A stretch of DNA of 19,596 nucleotides from Dehalococcoidia bacterium UBA2979 (GTDB lineage: Bacteria > Chloroflexota > Dehalococcoidia > UBA2979). Below are positions 1 to 7,417 of this stretch, one piece after another (the first letter of the stretch is position 1; each line of letters begins with the position of its first letter). The position numbers and the translations under genes were made by a program. Under the pieces are notes generated by a model that saw only the letters and a list, made by a program, of their open reading frames with translations, made no database searches and was not told the origin of the DNA. Where the stretch lies: positions 1 to 19,596 of the forward strand of contig DEAP01000021.1 of the NCBI GenBank assembly GCA_002348225.1, read 5' to 3'.

Positions 1-1
1 G

Positions 2-784
2 AGTGAAGTAGATGCAATCGTTGAGGAGAATAGTCCAATTCCTGAGCTTTCTCCAGCCCGTCATGATGAAGATGATGCTATGGGTGAAATTATTGCTGAA
101 ATGGTACCGGACGGAGCCACGATCCAGCTAGGTATTGGTGGGGTACCGAATGCAGTGGCTCAGTCTCTGAAAAACCATAAAGATCTTGGGATACATACCG
201 AGATGTTCACGGACAGCATGGTTGACCTCATACAGGGTGGGGTAGCGACAGGATCAAACAAAACTTTCCATCCAGGTAAAGCTTTGTGGGCGTTCGCTGC
301 CGGCAGTAGAAGAATGTATGACTTTCTGGATGACAATCCAGTAATCGAAGCTAGGCCAGTTTCCTATACTAATTTTCCACCGAACATCGCAAGGAACAAC
401 TCGTTGGTATCCGTGAATTCGACTATCGAAGTCGATTTCACGGGACAATGTTGTTCGGAATCGATCGGGACGTTGCAATACAGCGGTACGGGAGGGCAAC
501 ATGATTTTGCACGTGGTGCATTTGATTCCTCCGGTGGTAAGTCGATTGTAGCGTTTTACTCTACAGCTAAAAGTGGAACTCTTTCACGCGTGGTACCAGT
601 TCTGAAACCAGGAGCTGTGGTGACCACTCCTCGCATGGAAGTTAATTATCTCGTTTCTGAATTTGGTGCTGCACAGTTGAAGGGTAAAAGCATACCTGAA
701 CGCACAAAGGCAATTATTGGACTCGCTCATCCCCAGTTCAGAGACGAACTGACACACGAAGCGAAACAAATGGGCTATCTCTAA
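2..784 (+). CDS. Acetyl-CoA hydrolase / 4-hydroxybutyrate CoA-transferase family protein (5' end missing)
   Basis: This is the C-terminal part of a class I CoA-transferase, a family that moves CoA between acyl-CoA and free acids, commonly acetate, by a glutamyl-CoA thioester. The reading frame is open from base 2, and residues before the first ATG at 80 (SEVDAIVEEN, then PIPEL) match the usual linker of the family, so the true start lies before the window. About 260 residues are visible; full-length members are about 430. Recognisable motifs are GATIQLGIGGVPNAV, NSTIEVDFTGQ with a Glu at 428-430 that is probably the catalytic one, the glycine loop GTGGQHDF, and the tail YLVSEFGAAQLKGKS. The gene ends 23 bases before a family III CoA-transferase on the same strand, so the two are probably co-transcribed. 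Family assignment is secure; the acid substrate cannot be read. Confidence 0.9.
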   Translation, partial: SEVDAIVEENSPIPELSPARHDEDDAMGEIIAEMVPDGATIQLGIGGVPNAVAQSLKNHKDLGIHTEMFTDSMVDLIQGGVATGSNKTFHPGKALWAFAAGSRRMYDFLDDNPVIEARPVSYTNFPPNIARNNSLVSVNSTIEVDFTGQCCSESIGTLQYSGTGGQHDFARGAFDSSGGKSIVAFYSTAKSGTLSRVVPVLKPGAVVTTPRMEVNYLVSEFGAAQLKGKSIPERTKAIIGLAHPQFRDELTHEAKQMGYL

Positions 785-807
785 TTACGGAAGAGGATGG
801 TAGCCAA

Positions 808-1974
808 ATGTTTTCGGACATAGTTGTTCTAGATTTTACTCGCGTGGTGGCAGGTCCTTACTGCTCTCGAATGCTTGCTGATCTAGGTGCGAATGTTATA
901 AAAATCGATGAAATTCCTAACGTGAAAGTCGATGAAACAGGCTCTGTCACGAGAGAGCAGGCAGCGACACTTCGGACAGCTGGGGGCATCACTAATAATC
1001 TCGGTAAACGGTCACTTTCTATTGATCTGAAAGCGCCTGCTTCGAAGGAACTTATCCGAACTTTATTGTCTAAAACAGACGTAGTATTGGAAAATTTCAA
1101 ACCCGGTGTAATGGATGCATTGGGATTCGGGCCGAAGGCGTGTTTGGAACTAAACTCTCGGTTGATATATGCAGGACTGTCGGGCTTTGGGCAGGATTCG
1201 TCGCGTCGAGCATTTGGTGCTACTGCTCATGCTGAAGCCGGTTGGCTGTGGGTGCAGCAGGAGGCGGCTAACACGGACGAAGTATTTGCCCCTGGGGTCA
1301 CTGTTGCGGATCTGGTTACAGGTTCCAACGCGTTCTCTGGAATTCTTGCTGCGTTGTATTCCAGAGAGAAAGACGGTAAAGGACAAGTCGTTGATGTGAG
1401 CCTGATGGACTCTCAGCTTCAAATGATGAATTCGGTGATGGAGCCGATACTCAACGGACTTAAAGAGGAGGATTACCAGTCATTTCGTCACCCACTGCAT
1501 CGAGCGGCTGACGGCAAGATGATATCCATTAATATCGGCAACGCACGTAACTGGGCCAGGATTTCCAGAGCACTGACTGGAGATGAAAGCTCTATACCAG
1601 AATCTGGTCCTGCCGCCAATGCTCAAGTGTCTGATTGGGTGGGTAAATTAAGCTCTAGTGACATTGCTGATCGGATGGATTCCGAAGGAGCACCTTACGG
1701 AATAAGCCTCACCGCATTTGAAGCGGCCAAGCATCCTCACTTTGCTGAACGGAAGATGATTACCGAACAGGAAGACCTTGTGGCTGGGATGGTCTCAGCA
1801 GTCGACTCTCCAATATTTTTTTCCAGACTTGAAAGTCGCGCTCGAGGTACCGCTCCCATAATAGGCGAGCACTCTAAGGAAATACTTTCCGAATTCTCAA
1901 TACCCGAAAATCAAATTGCGTCAGTGATCGATGAGGGTTCGGTGTTTCAGCTTCCAGTAATACAGGTGGATTAG
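808..1974 (+). CDS. Family III CoA-transferase (CaiB/BaiF type)
   Basis: The 388-residue protein has the normal length for this family, which transfers CoA between carboxylic acids through an aspartyl-CoA anhydride/thioester route. The N terminus carries the typical VLDFTRVVAGPYCSRMLADLGA segment (residues 7-28, broken here as VLDFTRVVAG then PYCSRMLADLGA). VVLENFKPGVMDALG (92-106) and YAGLSGFGQ (121-129) follow. The catalytic Asp is D201 in GQVVDVSLMD (codon 1408-1410). The ATG start follows GAGG at 793-796 with an 11-base spacer, slightly long. It sits 23 bases after a class I CoA-transferase, which suggests the pair activates or swaps CoA on related acids. The substrate is unknown; carnitine-, formyl- and racemase-type members cannot be told apart by eye. 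Confidence 0.92.
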   Translation: MFSDIVVLDFTRVVAGPYCSRMLADLGANVIKIDEIPNVKVDETGSVTREQAATLRTAGGITNNLGKRSLSIDLKAPASKELIRTLLSKTDVVLENFKPGVMDALGFGPKACLELNSRLIYAGLSGFGQDSSRRAFGATAHAEAGWLWVQQEAANTDEVFAPGVTVADLVTGSNAFSGILAALYSREKDGKGQVVDVSLMDSQLQMMNSVMEPILNGLKEEDYQSFRHPLHRAADGKMISINIGNARNWARISRALTGDESSIPESGPAANAQVSDWVGKLSSSDIADRMDSEGAPYGISLTAFEAAKHPHFAERKMITEQEDLVAGMVSAVDSPIFFSRLESRARGTAPIIGEHSKEILSEFSIPENQIASVIDEGSVFQLPVIQVD

Positions 1975-2018
1975 TATTGCACTATTCAAGCGTCTGATTC
2001 AGAGAAGGAGCGTGATTC

Positions 2019-2813
2019 GTGCCGCTTAAGCGTGAGCGCCGGGCCAAAAAAAAACCGCCCCATAAATCAGTGCCGGGTCATATAGATGCTGGTGAATCCC
2101 TTCAGCTGAGGAATCCCCATTCAATCCTCACCGCTCTCAAGGTTCGTCCGACTGATGTGGATGAACTGCGTGTGTCAAAAAATGCCGCACAGTCCAGGGT
2201 GTGGAGTGACATTATTGGTCTGGCGGAAAGCCACGGGATCGACATTGTACAGAGAGAATTCTCGTTGCAGACCAGTGATGTGCGACTTTCGGCTGGGGAG
2301 CTGCATATCAAACCGAGAATTTCCATATCAATAAGCAAAATGTTTAGTGATCCGAAAGAAGGAGACATTTGGATAGGAGTAGACGGGGTCCAAGATGCTC
2401 GGAATATAGGTGCGATCGCTCGAAGCGCTCAGTTTTTTGGAGCTCGCGGCATGATTATTACAAGAGATCGCACATCACCAATCACTTCAATTTCTCACGA
2501 CGTGGCTGCGGGAGGATTAGAAGCTTTACCTTTGAGTCAGCCACCTAATCTTGCTAAGGCTCTTGAAACCATTAAATCTTTGAACGTCTGGGTTGTTGGA
2601 ACGGCCGAAGAGGCAGAAAGTAATCTGAATACACTGAACGCTGATCGGCCTTGGCTTGTGTTGCTTGGAAATGAAGAAAAAGGACTGAGACGTTTGACCC
2701 GGGAAGCATGCGACGTGCTGACACGTATAGAAAATCACAGCGATACTGTCACTTCATTGAATGTATCCGTTGCAGCCGGTGTAGCCTTGTCTACCTTGCG
2801 GTCGAGGGCTTAA
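2019..2813 (+). CDS. RNA 2'-O-ribose methyltransferase, TrmH/SpoU (SPOUT) family, RlmB-like
   Basis: The enzyme uses S-adenosylmethionine to methylate a ribose 2'-OH in rRNA or tRNA. The three SPOUT motifs are present: motif 1 DGVQDARNIGAIARS (122-136, with Asn129 and Arg135), motif 2 LVLLGNEEKGL (213-223) and motif 3 SLNVSVAAGVALSTL (246-260), which form the trefoil-knot cofactor site. The region before about residue 105 fits the substrate-binding domain of RlmB-like members (NPHSILTAL near 32). The start is GTG, supported by AAGGAG at 2005-2010 with an 8-base spacer. The extreme N terminus is very basic, with three consecutive Lys codons forming an A9 run at 2046-2054. The target could be 23S rRNA (RlmB) or a tRNA; the sequence does not decide. 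The stop lies 2 bases from the stop of a convergent gene. Confidence 0.9.
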   Translation: MPLKRERRAKKKPPHKSVPGHIDAGESLQLRNPHSILTALKVRPTDVDELRVSKNAAQSRVWSDIIGLAESHGIDIVQREFSLQTSDVRLSAGELHIKPRISISISKMFSDPKEGDIWIGVDGVQDARNIGAIARSAQFFGARGMIITRDRTSPITSISHDVAAGGLEALPLSQPPNLAKALETIKSLNVWVVGTAEEAESNLNTLNADRPWLVLLGNEEKGLRRLTREACDVLTRIENHSDTVTSLNVSVAAGVALSTLRSRA

Positions 2814-2815
2814 TT

Positions 2816-3454
2816 TTAGTTTTCACTCGCCGCTATATCGAGGAATACGCCAAGGAAATCTCTGCTCCAAGTTACAAAGTCACCGGTAGCATCTCCAAGT
2901 GCGACAATTTGTTCTTCCTCCAAGGGTATAGTCGCACTAACCGGTGATCTGTTTCGATCGTGATTCTGCAGCACAAGATCTGACTTATCGTTTGATGCGG
3001 GGTGAATGACTACGCTTGGTAATCCTGCCTCATAAAGTGAAACTGGAACGGCGTAATGAATCAGCCCTCGTGTATCTAGTAATTCATTCACACTTTGCTC
3101 AGCTTGAAAGTTGAGATGCAGCATTTCTATTAGCTCTTCGGCGTTAGATCTGTTTTCAATGATATCCACCATACTTCTCCAACCGGTTGCACCAGCCAGC
3201 GGTTCCCTGAGATATTGAGCCAGGTTGCCGGAGGAGTTTGTTAGACCAAGAACGATAGTAGCTAGTCTTCTAGCAGATTCCACACATTCCTGAAGCATTA
3301 AGACCGCAAGGGCAGAGCGATACGAGGCATCTGCGAGGTATATTCCTGTCAGAACGTTGTCAGCAACGATCTGTGGCTTCCAGAGTGTAGTCTCCCAATA
3401 GCCTTGCAGAAATTCCTGATCTGTAATGTTGAAGCCAGATGCCGATTGGTCCAT
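2816..3454 (-). CDS. Uncharacterised protein (212 aa)
   Basis: I do not recognise this protein. It has no signal peptide, no long hydrophobic segment and no Cys-rich or nucleotide-binding motif. Residues about 30-125 look mostly helical, for example SALAVLMLQECVESARRLA, and could form a helical bundle. The second half has short beta-like stretches (YAVPVSLYEAGLPSVVIHP). The ATG is the first possible start in the frame, since an in-frame TGA lies 6 bases upstream. No convincing ribosome binding site precedes it, and a -10-like hexamer lies only 6 bases before the ATG, so a leaderless transcript is possible. It is the last of four minus-strand genes (yqgE, dienelactone hydrolase, exchanger, this) and lies 65 bases after the exchanger stop. 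It ends 2 bases from the convergent methyltransferase. Confidence 0.75.
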   Translation of the reverse strand: MDQSASGFNITDQEFLQGYWETTLWKPQIVADNVLTGIYLADASYRSALAVLMLQECVESARRLATIVLGLTNSSGNLAQYLREPLAGATGWRSMVDIIENRSNAEELIEMLHLNFQAEQSVNELLDTRGLIHYAVPVSLYEAGLPSVVIHPASNDKSDLVLQNHDRNRSPVSATIPLEEEQIVALGDATGDFVTWSRDFLGVFLDIAASEN

Positions 3455-3460
3455 TCTTCA

Positions 3461-3491
3461 ATTAAACCATGCAAAGTGCTCAACTGGTCAA
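3461..3491 (-). promoter_or_regulatory. Possible promoter of the 212-aa gene
   Basis: On the minus strand, TTGACC (3486-3491) is followed after 19 bases by TTTAAT (3461-3466), each matching 5 of 6 bases of the sigma-70 consensus. The spacer is 2 bases longer than ideal. The -10 ends 6 bases before the ATG, so transcription would begin at or very near the start codon. This is pattern matching only. Confidence 0.3.
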
Positions 3492-3519
3492 TCTTCACAT
3501 ATCAGGAATGAGGAATCAC

Positions 3520-4767
3520 CTAACCCTGAGTCTGGCCTCGTGCTTCACGTAGAAATTCCTTTGTACGACTTTTAATATCGTTTCGTCTGAGGAATATAAG
3601 TCCAGCTGACAGAATCAAATACAAGATGCCAACCGCTAGACGAACCGAATCGAAAGGAAGAACTGCCTGAACTAAAAACAGCACCATGAGGACTAACGCT
3701 CCCCGAACAGTCAGTTTCAAATTTGTAAATAGCAGCACAGCAAACAGGCTTTGAGCGGCTGTAAGGAATAACTCAAGCTGCTGTCTACCTTCTAATGGAA
3801 GCTCAGTGACGGTACCAGTTGAGGCACTGAAGACTATGGGTAGACTTCCAAGGAGCAGAGTCCATTGATTTAATTTCGAGGAAATTAGCGCTGCCATTCC
3901 AAGTGCCGCATGTCCTCGTGCGGCAAGGATACCGCAGACCAAAAACTCGGGAGCTTCCGATGCGAACGGTGCGACAAATTGCAGGAGAAGGAACTTGTCG
4001 ATACCCAGTTCTTCCCCGGTGTGTTCTAGTCCCTGAGCAAAAGGGTCTGCAGCGGTGATGACTATGATGGCCGAAAATAAGAAAAGCATAACGAGTGAGA
4101 GCCGTCTTTGTGTTTTTGGGAGCGAGCCTATCAATCGAGCTGGACCCATAAGATCCGGCTCCTCAGGGTCTTGCCGACCAATGATATAGAGATAATAAGC
4201 AAATATCGAAAATAATATACCGGCATCAATAACACTAATTCCGCCTTTTAATGGAAGAAGGAAGGAGTAGATTGTTGCCACGATGAGTAAGGATAATTCT
4301 ATTGAAATGGAGCCAGGCATCTGGAGAGATATCTGTTCGTGTTCTGGGTTGGATATTGTCCGTGCCTTACGAATAGACCACCAAAAAATGAAGAACACCA
4401 TAGGCCAGGCGAGACCTATTAGTATCCGGTTGGCCCCAGTCATATTTGCGACGGCGAGACCTATAACTTCGGGGTCCTTTCCCGCCCGCCAGGTAATGGA
4501 GGCATCGACCGCATATTCTGGTAGTACTGCTATGAAGGCTAAGACTGCAACGGCCAAACCTTTAGAGATGTCTACCTCTGCTGCTTCCGTTGTCCAAGAC
4601 AATAGAAACGCGGCTCCTAGAATAGCAATGCCAAAACATGTCGTTTCCGCTATTGTGCCCAAGTCGAGACCGAATAACGGGAAAATGAACCGTACGATTG
4701 GCCCGATCAGTGCAATCAGACCAGCAGCGAGTATCAGTATTATTGATCGGTCCTTGGTATTAGTCAT
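3520..4767 (-). CDS. Sodium/calcium exchanger family (CaCA) membrane protein
   Basis: This 415-residue protein is very hydrophobic, with roughly ten membrane segments, and shows the duplicated alpha-repeat layout of the Ca2+:cation antiporter family, which moves Ca2+ (or another cation) against Na+, H+ or K+. Alpha-1 spans about residues 50-118, with LPEYAVDAS (82-90, Glu84) and ANMTGANRILIG (107-118). Alpha-2 spans about 263-308, with APFASEAPEFLV (266-277, Glu271/Glu274) and SSKLNQWTLLLG (296-307). The two repeats are joined by a hydrophilic stretch near 198-222. The ATG follows AGGAG with a 5-base spacer. It starts 48 bases after the dienelactone hydrolase-type gene on the same strand. The family is clear, but the transported ion cannot be read, and the alpha motifs differ from the textbook GNxxE form. 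Confidence 0.85.
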   Translation of the reverse strand: MTNTKDRSIILILAAGLIALIGPIVRFIFPLFGLDLGTIAETTCFGIAILGAAFLLSWTTEAAEVDISKGLAVAVLAFIAVLPEYAVDASITWRAGKDPEVIGLAVANMTGANRILIGLAWPMVFFIFWWSIRKARTISNPEHEQISLQMPGSISIELSLLIVATIYSFLLPLKGGISVIDAGILFSIFAYYLYIIGRQDPEEPDLMGPARLIGSLPKTQRRLSLVMLFLFSAIIVITAADPFAQGLEHTGEELGIDKFLLLQFVAPFASEAPEFLVCGILAARGHAALGMAALISSKLNQWTLLLGSLPIVFSASTGTVTELPLEGRQQLELFLTAAQSLFAVLLFTNLKLTVRGALVLMVLFLVQAVLPFDSVRLAVGILYLILSAGLIFLRRNDIKSRTKEFLREARGQTQG

Positions 4768-4815
4768 CGAGCTCCTGCGCTACGCTGTATCTTTTCTTAA
4801 TGGAGCTAGCGTAGA

Positions 4816-5484
4816 CTACAAATACCTTGCAAACCATTCCAATGTAAGTTCCCATGCGTCGGCACTAGCCTCTACGTCATGCCCCTCAGTATTGGTGTCA
4901 TTGAAGAAGGCGTGCGCTGTGCCTGGGTAGGTCTTGAAATGGAAATTATGTTGTCTAGATGCCAAGGCTTCGGCAAACCCTGTTAGTTGTGGATTCACCA
5001 TATCGTCATGTTCAGCCCAAAGTCCAAGCACAGGTGCGGTCAGTGAATCCCAATCATATTCGACGTTGGGATGGATACCATAAAAATCTACACAAGCACC
5101 GACTTTGTTTGAATTCTGGCAAGCTGCGAACAAGGCCAACGCCCCTCCCATACAGAATCCTGTAACTCCTACAGGGTTGCCAGTTTCGGCATGTAACATG
5201 TCTATTCCGCCCCTGAGTTCCTGCTCGGTCTCCGAGATATTCAGCGCCATGAACATTTTTCCTGCTTCGTCAGGCTCGGCAGCAATCACGCCATGGTAAT
5301 GATCGGGGGCAAGTGCAATATATCCTTGTCCAGCGAATCGATCGGCTAGATCTTTTATATGTTCATTCAGACCGTTCCATTCCTGAATCACTATGACTGC
5401 TTTGCCATTCCCCTGTCCCTCCGGGCGGGCAAGGTAGCCAGTTCCGTCATGTCCGTTGGCTGGATAGGTAATCATTTCTCCCAT
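4816..5484 (-). CDS. Dienelactone hydrolase family protein
   Basis: This is a 222-residue alpha/beta hydrolase of the dienelactone hydrolase type. Classical members open dienelactone to maleylacetate in chloroaromatic breakdown; many relatives act on other esters. The catalytic triad is visible: Cys111 in GFCMGG, Asp160 in AEHDDMV and His191 in GTAHAF. Glu35 in VIQEWNGLN matches the conserved Glu that pairs with the Cys in the family. The ATG follows a purine-rich AGGGGG site. There is no signal peptide, so it is probably cytoplasmic. It lies between yqgE and the exchanger gene on the same strand. No other ring-cleavage gene is nearby, so a true dienelactone role is not supported and the substrate is open. 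Confidence 0.92.
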   Translation of the reverse strand: MGEMITYPANGHDGTGYLARPEGQGNGKAVIVIQEWNGLNEHIKDLADRFAGQGYIALAPDHYHGVIAAEPDEAGKMFMALNISETEQELRGGIDMLHAETGNPVGVTGFCMGGALALFAACQNSNKVGACVDFYGIHPNVEYDWDSLTAPVLGLWAEHDDMVNPQLTGFAEALASRQHNFHFKTYPGTAHAFFNDTNTEGHDVEASADAWELTLEWFARYL

Positions 5485-5557
5485 AGTTTTCCCCCTTTTG
5501 CGATTATTGTGTCCAAAGCATAGCGTTTTTCTTGCAGATCAGTTGCTCAGTCGAGAA

Positions 5558-6163
5558 CTAGTTCATGTCGAGGGCTGCAACGGGATAATATTCTGTGAGT
5601 CCCCCCAGCTGCCTGCGGAGCACTTTGCCGAATAATTGGCTTGGGTCATCATCGAAAATATCATCGATGTTTCCGGGAGCAATCATCCAGCCCTCAGAAT
5701 AAATTTCCGCCTCCAGTTGTCCAGGAGACCAGCCAGAAAAGCCCGCAAAAATTCTGAACGGCGTCCCTGTATTCAAGTCGCCAGCGGAAAGATCATCAAG
5801 ATCGACTGCATCTATATCTGCGGTGAGATGAATGAATGCTGGATTCAATGCAGACTGCTCTGTTCGCTTCGCAACCCCCACAACATTCTCACTGTCTACA
5901 GGGCCTCCTGTGAATACCATTCGTGGCCCTGATGCCCGTTCCAGCCAGTCTTCGATCAGTTGACCAGCACTTTCTTCTACTGGTTTGTTGAGGATAAAGC
6001 CGATAGTACCGGCTGAATGGCTATGCGCGCATATGAATATAACTGTGCCGGCAAAATAAGAGTCAGTCATGAAAGGACTAGCAATGAGAAGTTTCCCACT
6101 TAGGTCGCCGAAAGATTCCCGGGTAGTGCGAAAACGGTCGAGATTCTGAAACTCACTAAACAT
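5558..6163 (-). CDS. yqgE: YqgE/AlgH family protein (UPF0301)
   Basis: The 201-residue protein matches this widespread bacterial family along its whole length: LLIASPFMTDSYFAGTVIFI (25-44), HSAGTIGFILNKPV (49-62), the FTGGPV turn (84-89), FAGFSGWSPGQLEAEI (139-154) and VLRRQLGGL (181-189). The family's molecular role is unclear; the AlgH name comes from a Pseudomonas alginate phenotype and does not establish a DNA-binding role. The ATG has AGGAT upstream at suitable spacing. It is divergent from the LLM oxidoreductase at 6240, with 76 bases between them, and is the first gene of a four-gene minus-strand run. Confidence 0.93.
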   Translation of the reverse strand: MFSEFQNLDRFRTTRESFGDLSGKLLIASPFMTDSYFAGTVIFICAHSHSAGTIGFILNKPVEESAGQLIEDWLERASGPRMVFTGGPVDSENVVGVAKRTEQSALNPAFIHLTADIDAVDLDDLSAGDLNTGTPFRIFAGFSGWSPGQLEAEIYSEGWMIAPGNIDDIFDDDPSQLFGKVLRRQLGGLTEYYPVAALDMN

Positions 6164-6239
6164 ATGAATATCCTGTATCTTCGCATGGATAGAAACGTCA
6201 ACTGTTAGATTTTACCGTCCGGCACGAGGAGAGCAAAGT

Positions 6240-7358
6240 ATGGATTATGGCATTGGGATACCGTCGTATATAGATGCGTGGCGAGAGGTACAGGCTGCCG
6301 AAGAAGCAGGGTTTTCACATGCGTGGTTCTATGATTCACAGCTAATTTATTCGGACGTGTGGGCAACGATGGCGCTCGCTGCAGAGAAAACATCAAAAAT
6401 AAAATTGGGGACATTGGTTGCTATACCTAGTAATAGGCTAGCTCCGGTCACTGCCGCAGCTGCGGCGACAGTGAATAAATTAGCGCCTGGGCGGGTCATT
6501 ATTGGACTCGGTACTGGGTATACAGGACGTAACACAATGGGTCTTCCAGCAATCACCATGTCCGAGTTTGAACGTTACGCCACGCAAGTGAAAGGTTTGG
6601 TTTCGGGAGAAGATGTCCTGTTTGTCGAGGATGACAAGGAACGATGGATACGACTCATCCATACGAAATCCAATTCCGGCCGGGAAGAATTCTTTAATGT
6701 TGAGGATCCCATAGCCGTCATGCTTGCGGCGAATGGACCCAAAGGACAGTCTATAGTCGGTGAGATTTCAGATGGTTGGATTACTACAGGCGGTGGTGCA
6801 GGAGTTCCCCGTGGTCTCCCAGTGATTCACCAGGCGGCCGAGAGGGTTGGGAACACTTTCGATGAATTTGGGGGTACCGGTTACAAGCCATATGTCGTTG
6901 CACTTACGTCAGCATGTATTTTGCACGATGGAGAAACATTATCAAGTGAACGCGTCATTCACAGCGTCGGGCCAACCTTGACCCCTGGTGTCCACGCAAT
7001 GTGGGAAAGATCCTTTGGACCTGGATCACACTTGGGAATGGATAATCCTGATTTGGCCGGAGAATACAACCAATACATAAAGGAGTACGGAAGAAAGAGA
7101 TCCGATGTGACTCCTGAGGACCGCAGGTATTTGGATGTGCACGAAGGACATTTCGTATATCTGAAACCAGGTGAAGACAGATTTGTTGCACCTGATGTCC
7201 TTGCGCGAACTCTCACTGGAACTCCTCGGCACGTCAATGAGCGATTGGATGAGTTAGAGGCTATGGGAGTTAACAACGTTGCGTTGTCAGCCACAGACCG
7301 TCATACGGCCCGAACATTAATTGAAGATTTTGGCAAACAGGTTATTGACGCTCGATAA
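6240..7358 (+). CDS. LLM-class (luciferase-like) oxidoreductase, probably F420-dependent
   Basis: The 372-residue protein is a TIM-barrel luciferase-like oxidoreductase. Members use F420 (hydride transfer, like methylenetetrahydromethanopterin reductase) or FMN (monooxygenases). Family marks include GIGIPSYIDAWREVQAAEEAGF near the N terminus (in short: GIGIPSY, then AAEEAGFSHAW, 19-29), TSKIKLGTLVAIPSNRLAP (51-69), GRVIIGLGTGYTGRN (84-98), and the GEISDGWIT element (174-182) that follows the VMLAANGPKG strand (160-169). The C terminus has GTPRHVNERLDELEAMGV, typical of the family. The ATG follows GAGGAG at 6226-6231 with an 8-base spacer. It heads a same-strand set with a CoA-transferase and a second LLM gene. 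F420 use is inferred from the family and from cofD and cofC in the same window. The substrate is unknown. Confidence 0.88.
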   Translation: MDYGIGIPSYIDAWREVQAAEEAGFSHAWFYDSQLIYSDVWATMALAAEKTSKIKLGTLVAIPSNRLAPVTAAAAATVNKLAPGRVIIGLGTGYTGRNTMGLPAITMSEFERYATQVKGLVSGEDVLFVEDDKERWIRLIHTKSNSGREEFFNVEDPIAVMLAANGPKGQSIVGEISDGWITTGGGAGVPRGLPVIHQAAERVGNTFDEFGGTGYKPYVVALTSACILHDGETLSSERVIHSVGPTLTPGVHAMWERSFGPGSHLGMDNPDLAGEYNQYIKEYGRKRSDVTPEDRRYLDVHEGHFVYLKPGEDRFVAPDVLARTLTGTPRHVNERLDELEAMGVNNVALSATDRHTARTLIEDFGKQVIDAR

Positions 7359-7417
7359 TCTTTGCTTGAGTCCACAGAAACGGCCTGAAATGATAATCTG
7401 CAGGCAAGGAGCGAAAT

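Noticed and set aside
80..784. ATG at 80 as start of the first CoA-transferase
   Set aside because: The frame is open to base 2 and the residues before 80 fit the family linker, so the gene simply enters from outside the window.
4283..4930. 215-codon plus-strand open frame
   Set aside because: It lies opposite the exchanger and dienelactone hydrolase genes, has no family motif, and is Ser/Ala/Ile-rich like antisense readings.
5558..6163. Calling YqgE/AlgH a transcriptional regulator
   Set aside because: No DNA-binding motif is visible; the family name is historical.
6172..6201. Minus-strand promoter for yqgE based on TTGACG at 6196-6201
   Set aside because: The -35 is good but no hexamer at 16-18 bases matches a -10 better than 3 of 6.
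7383..7405. Hairpin GCCTG...CAGGC between the first LLM gene and the CoA-transferase
   Set aside because: Only 5 base pairs with a long loop and no T-run, so not a terminator.
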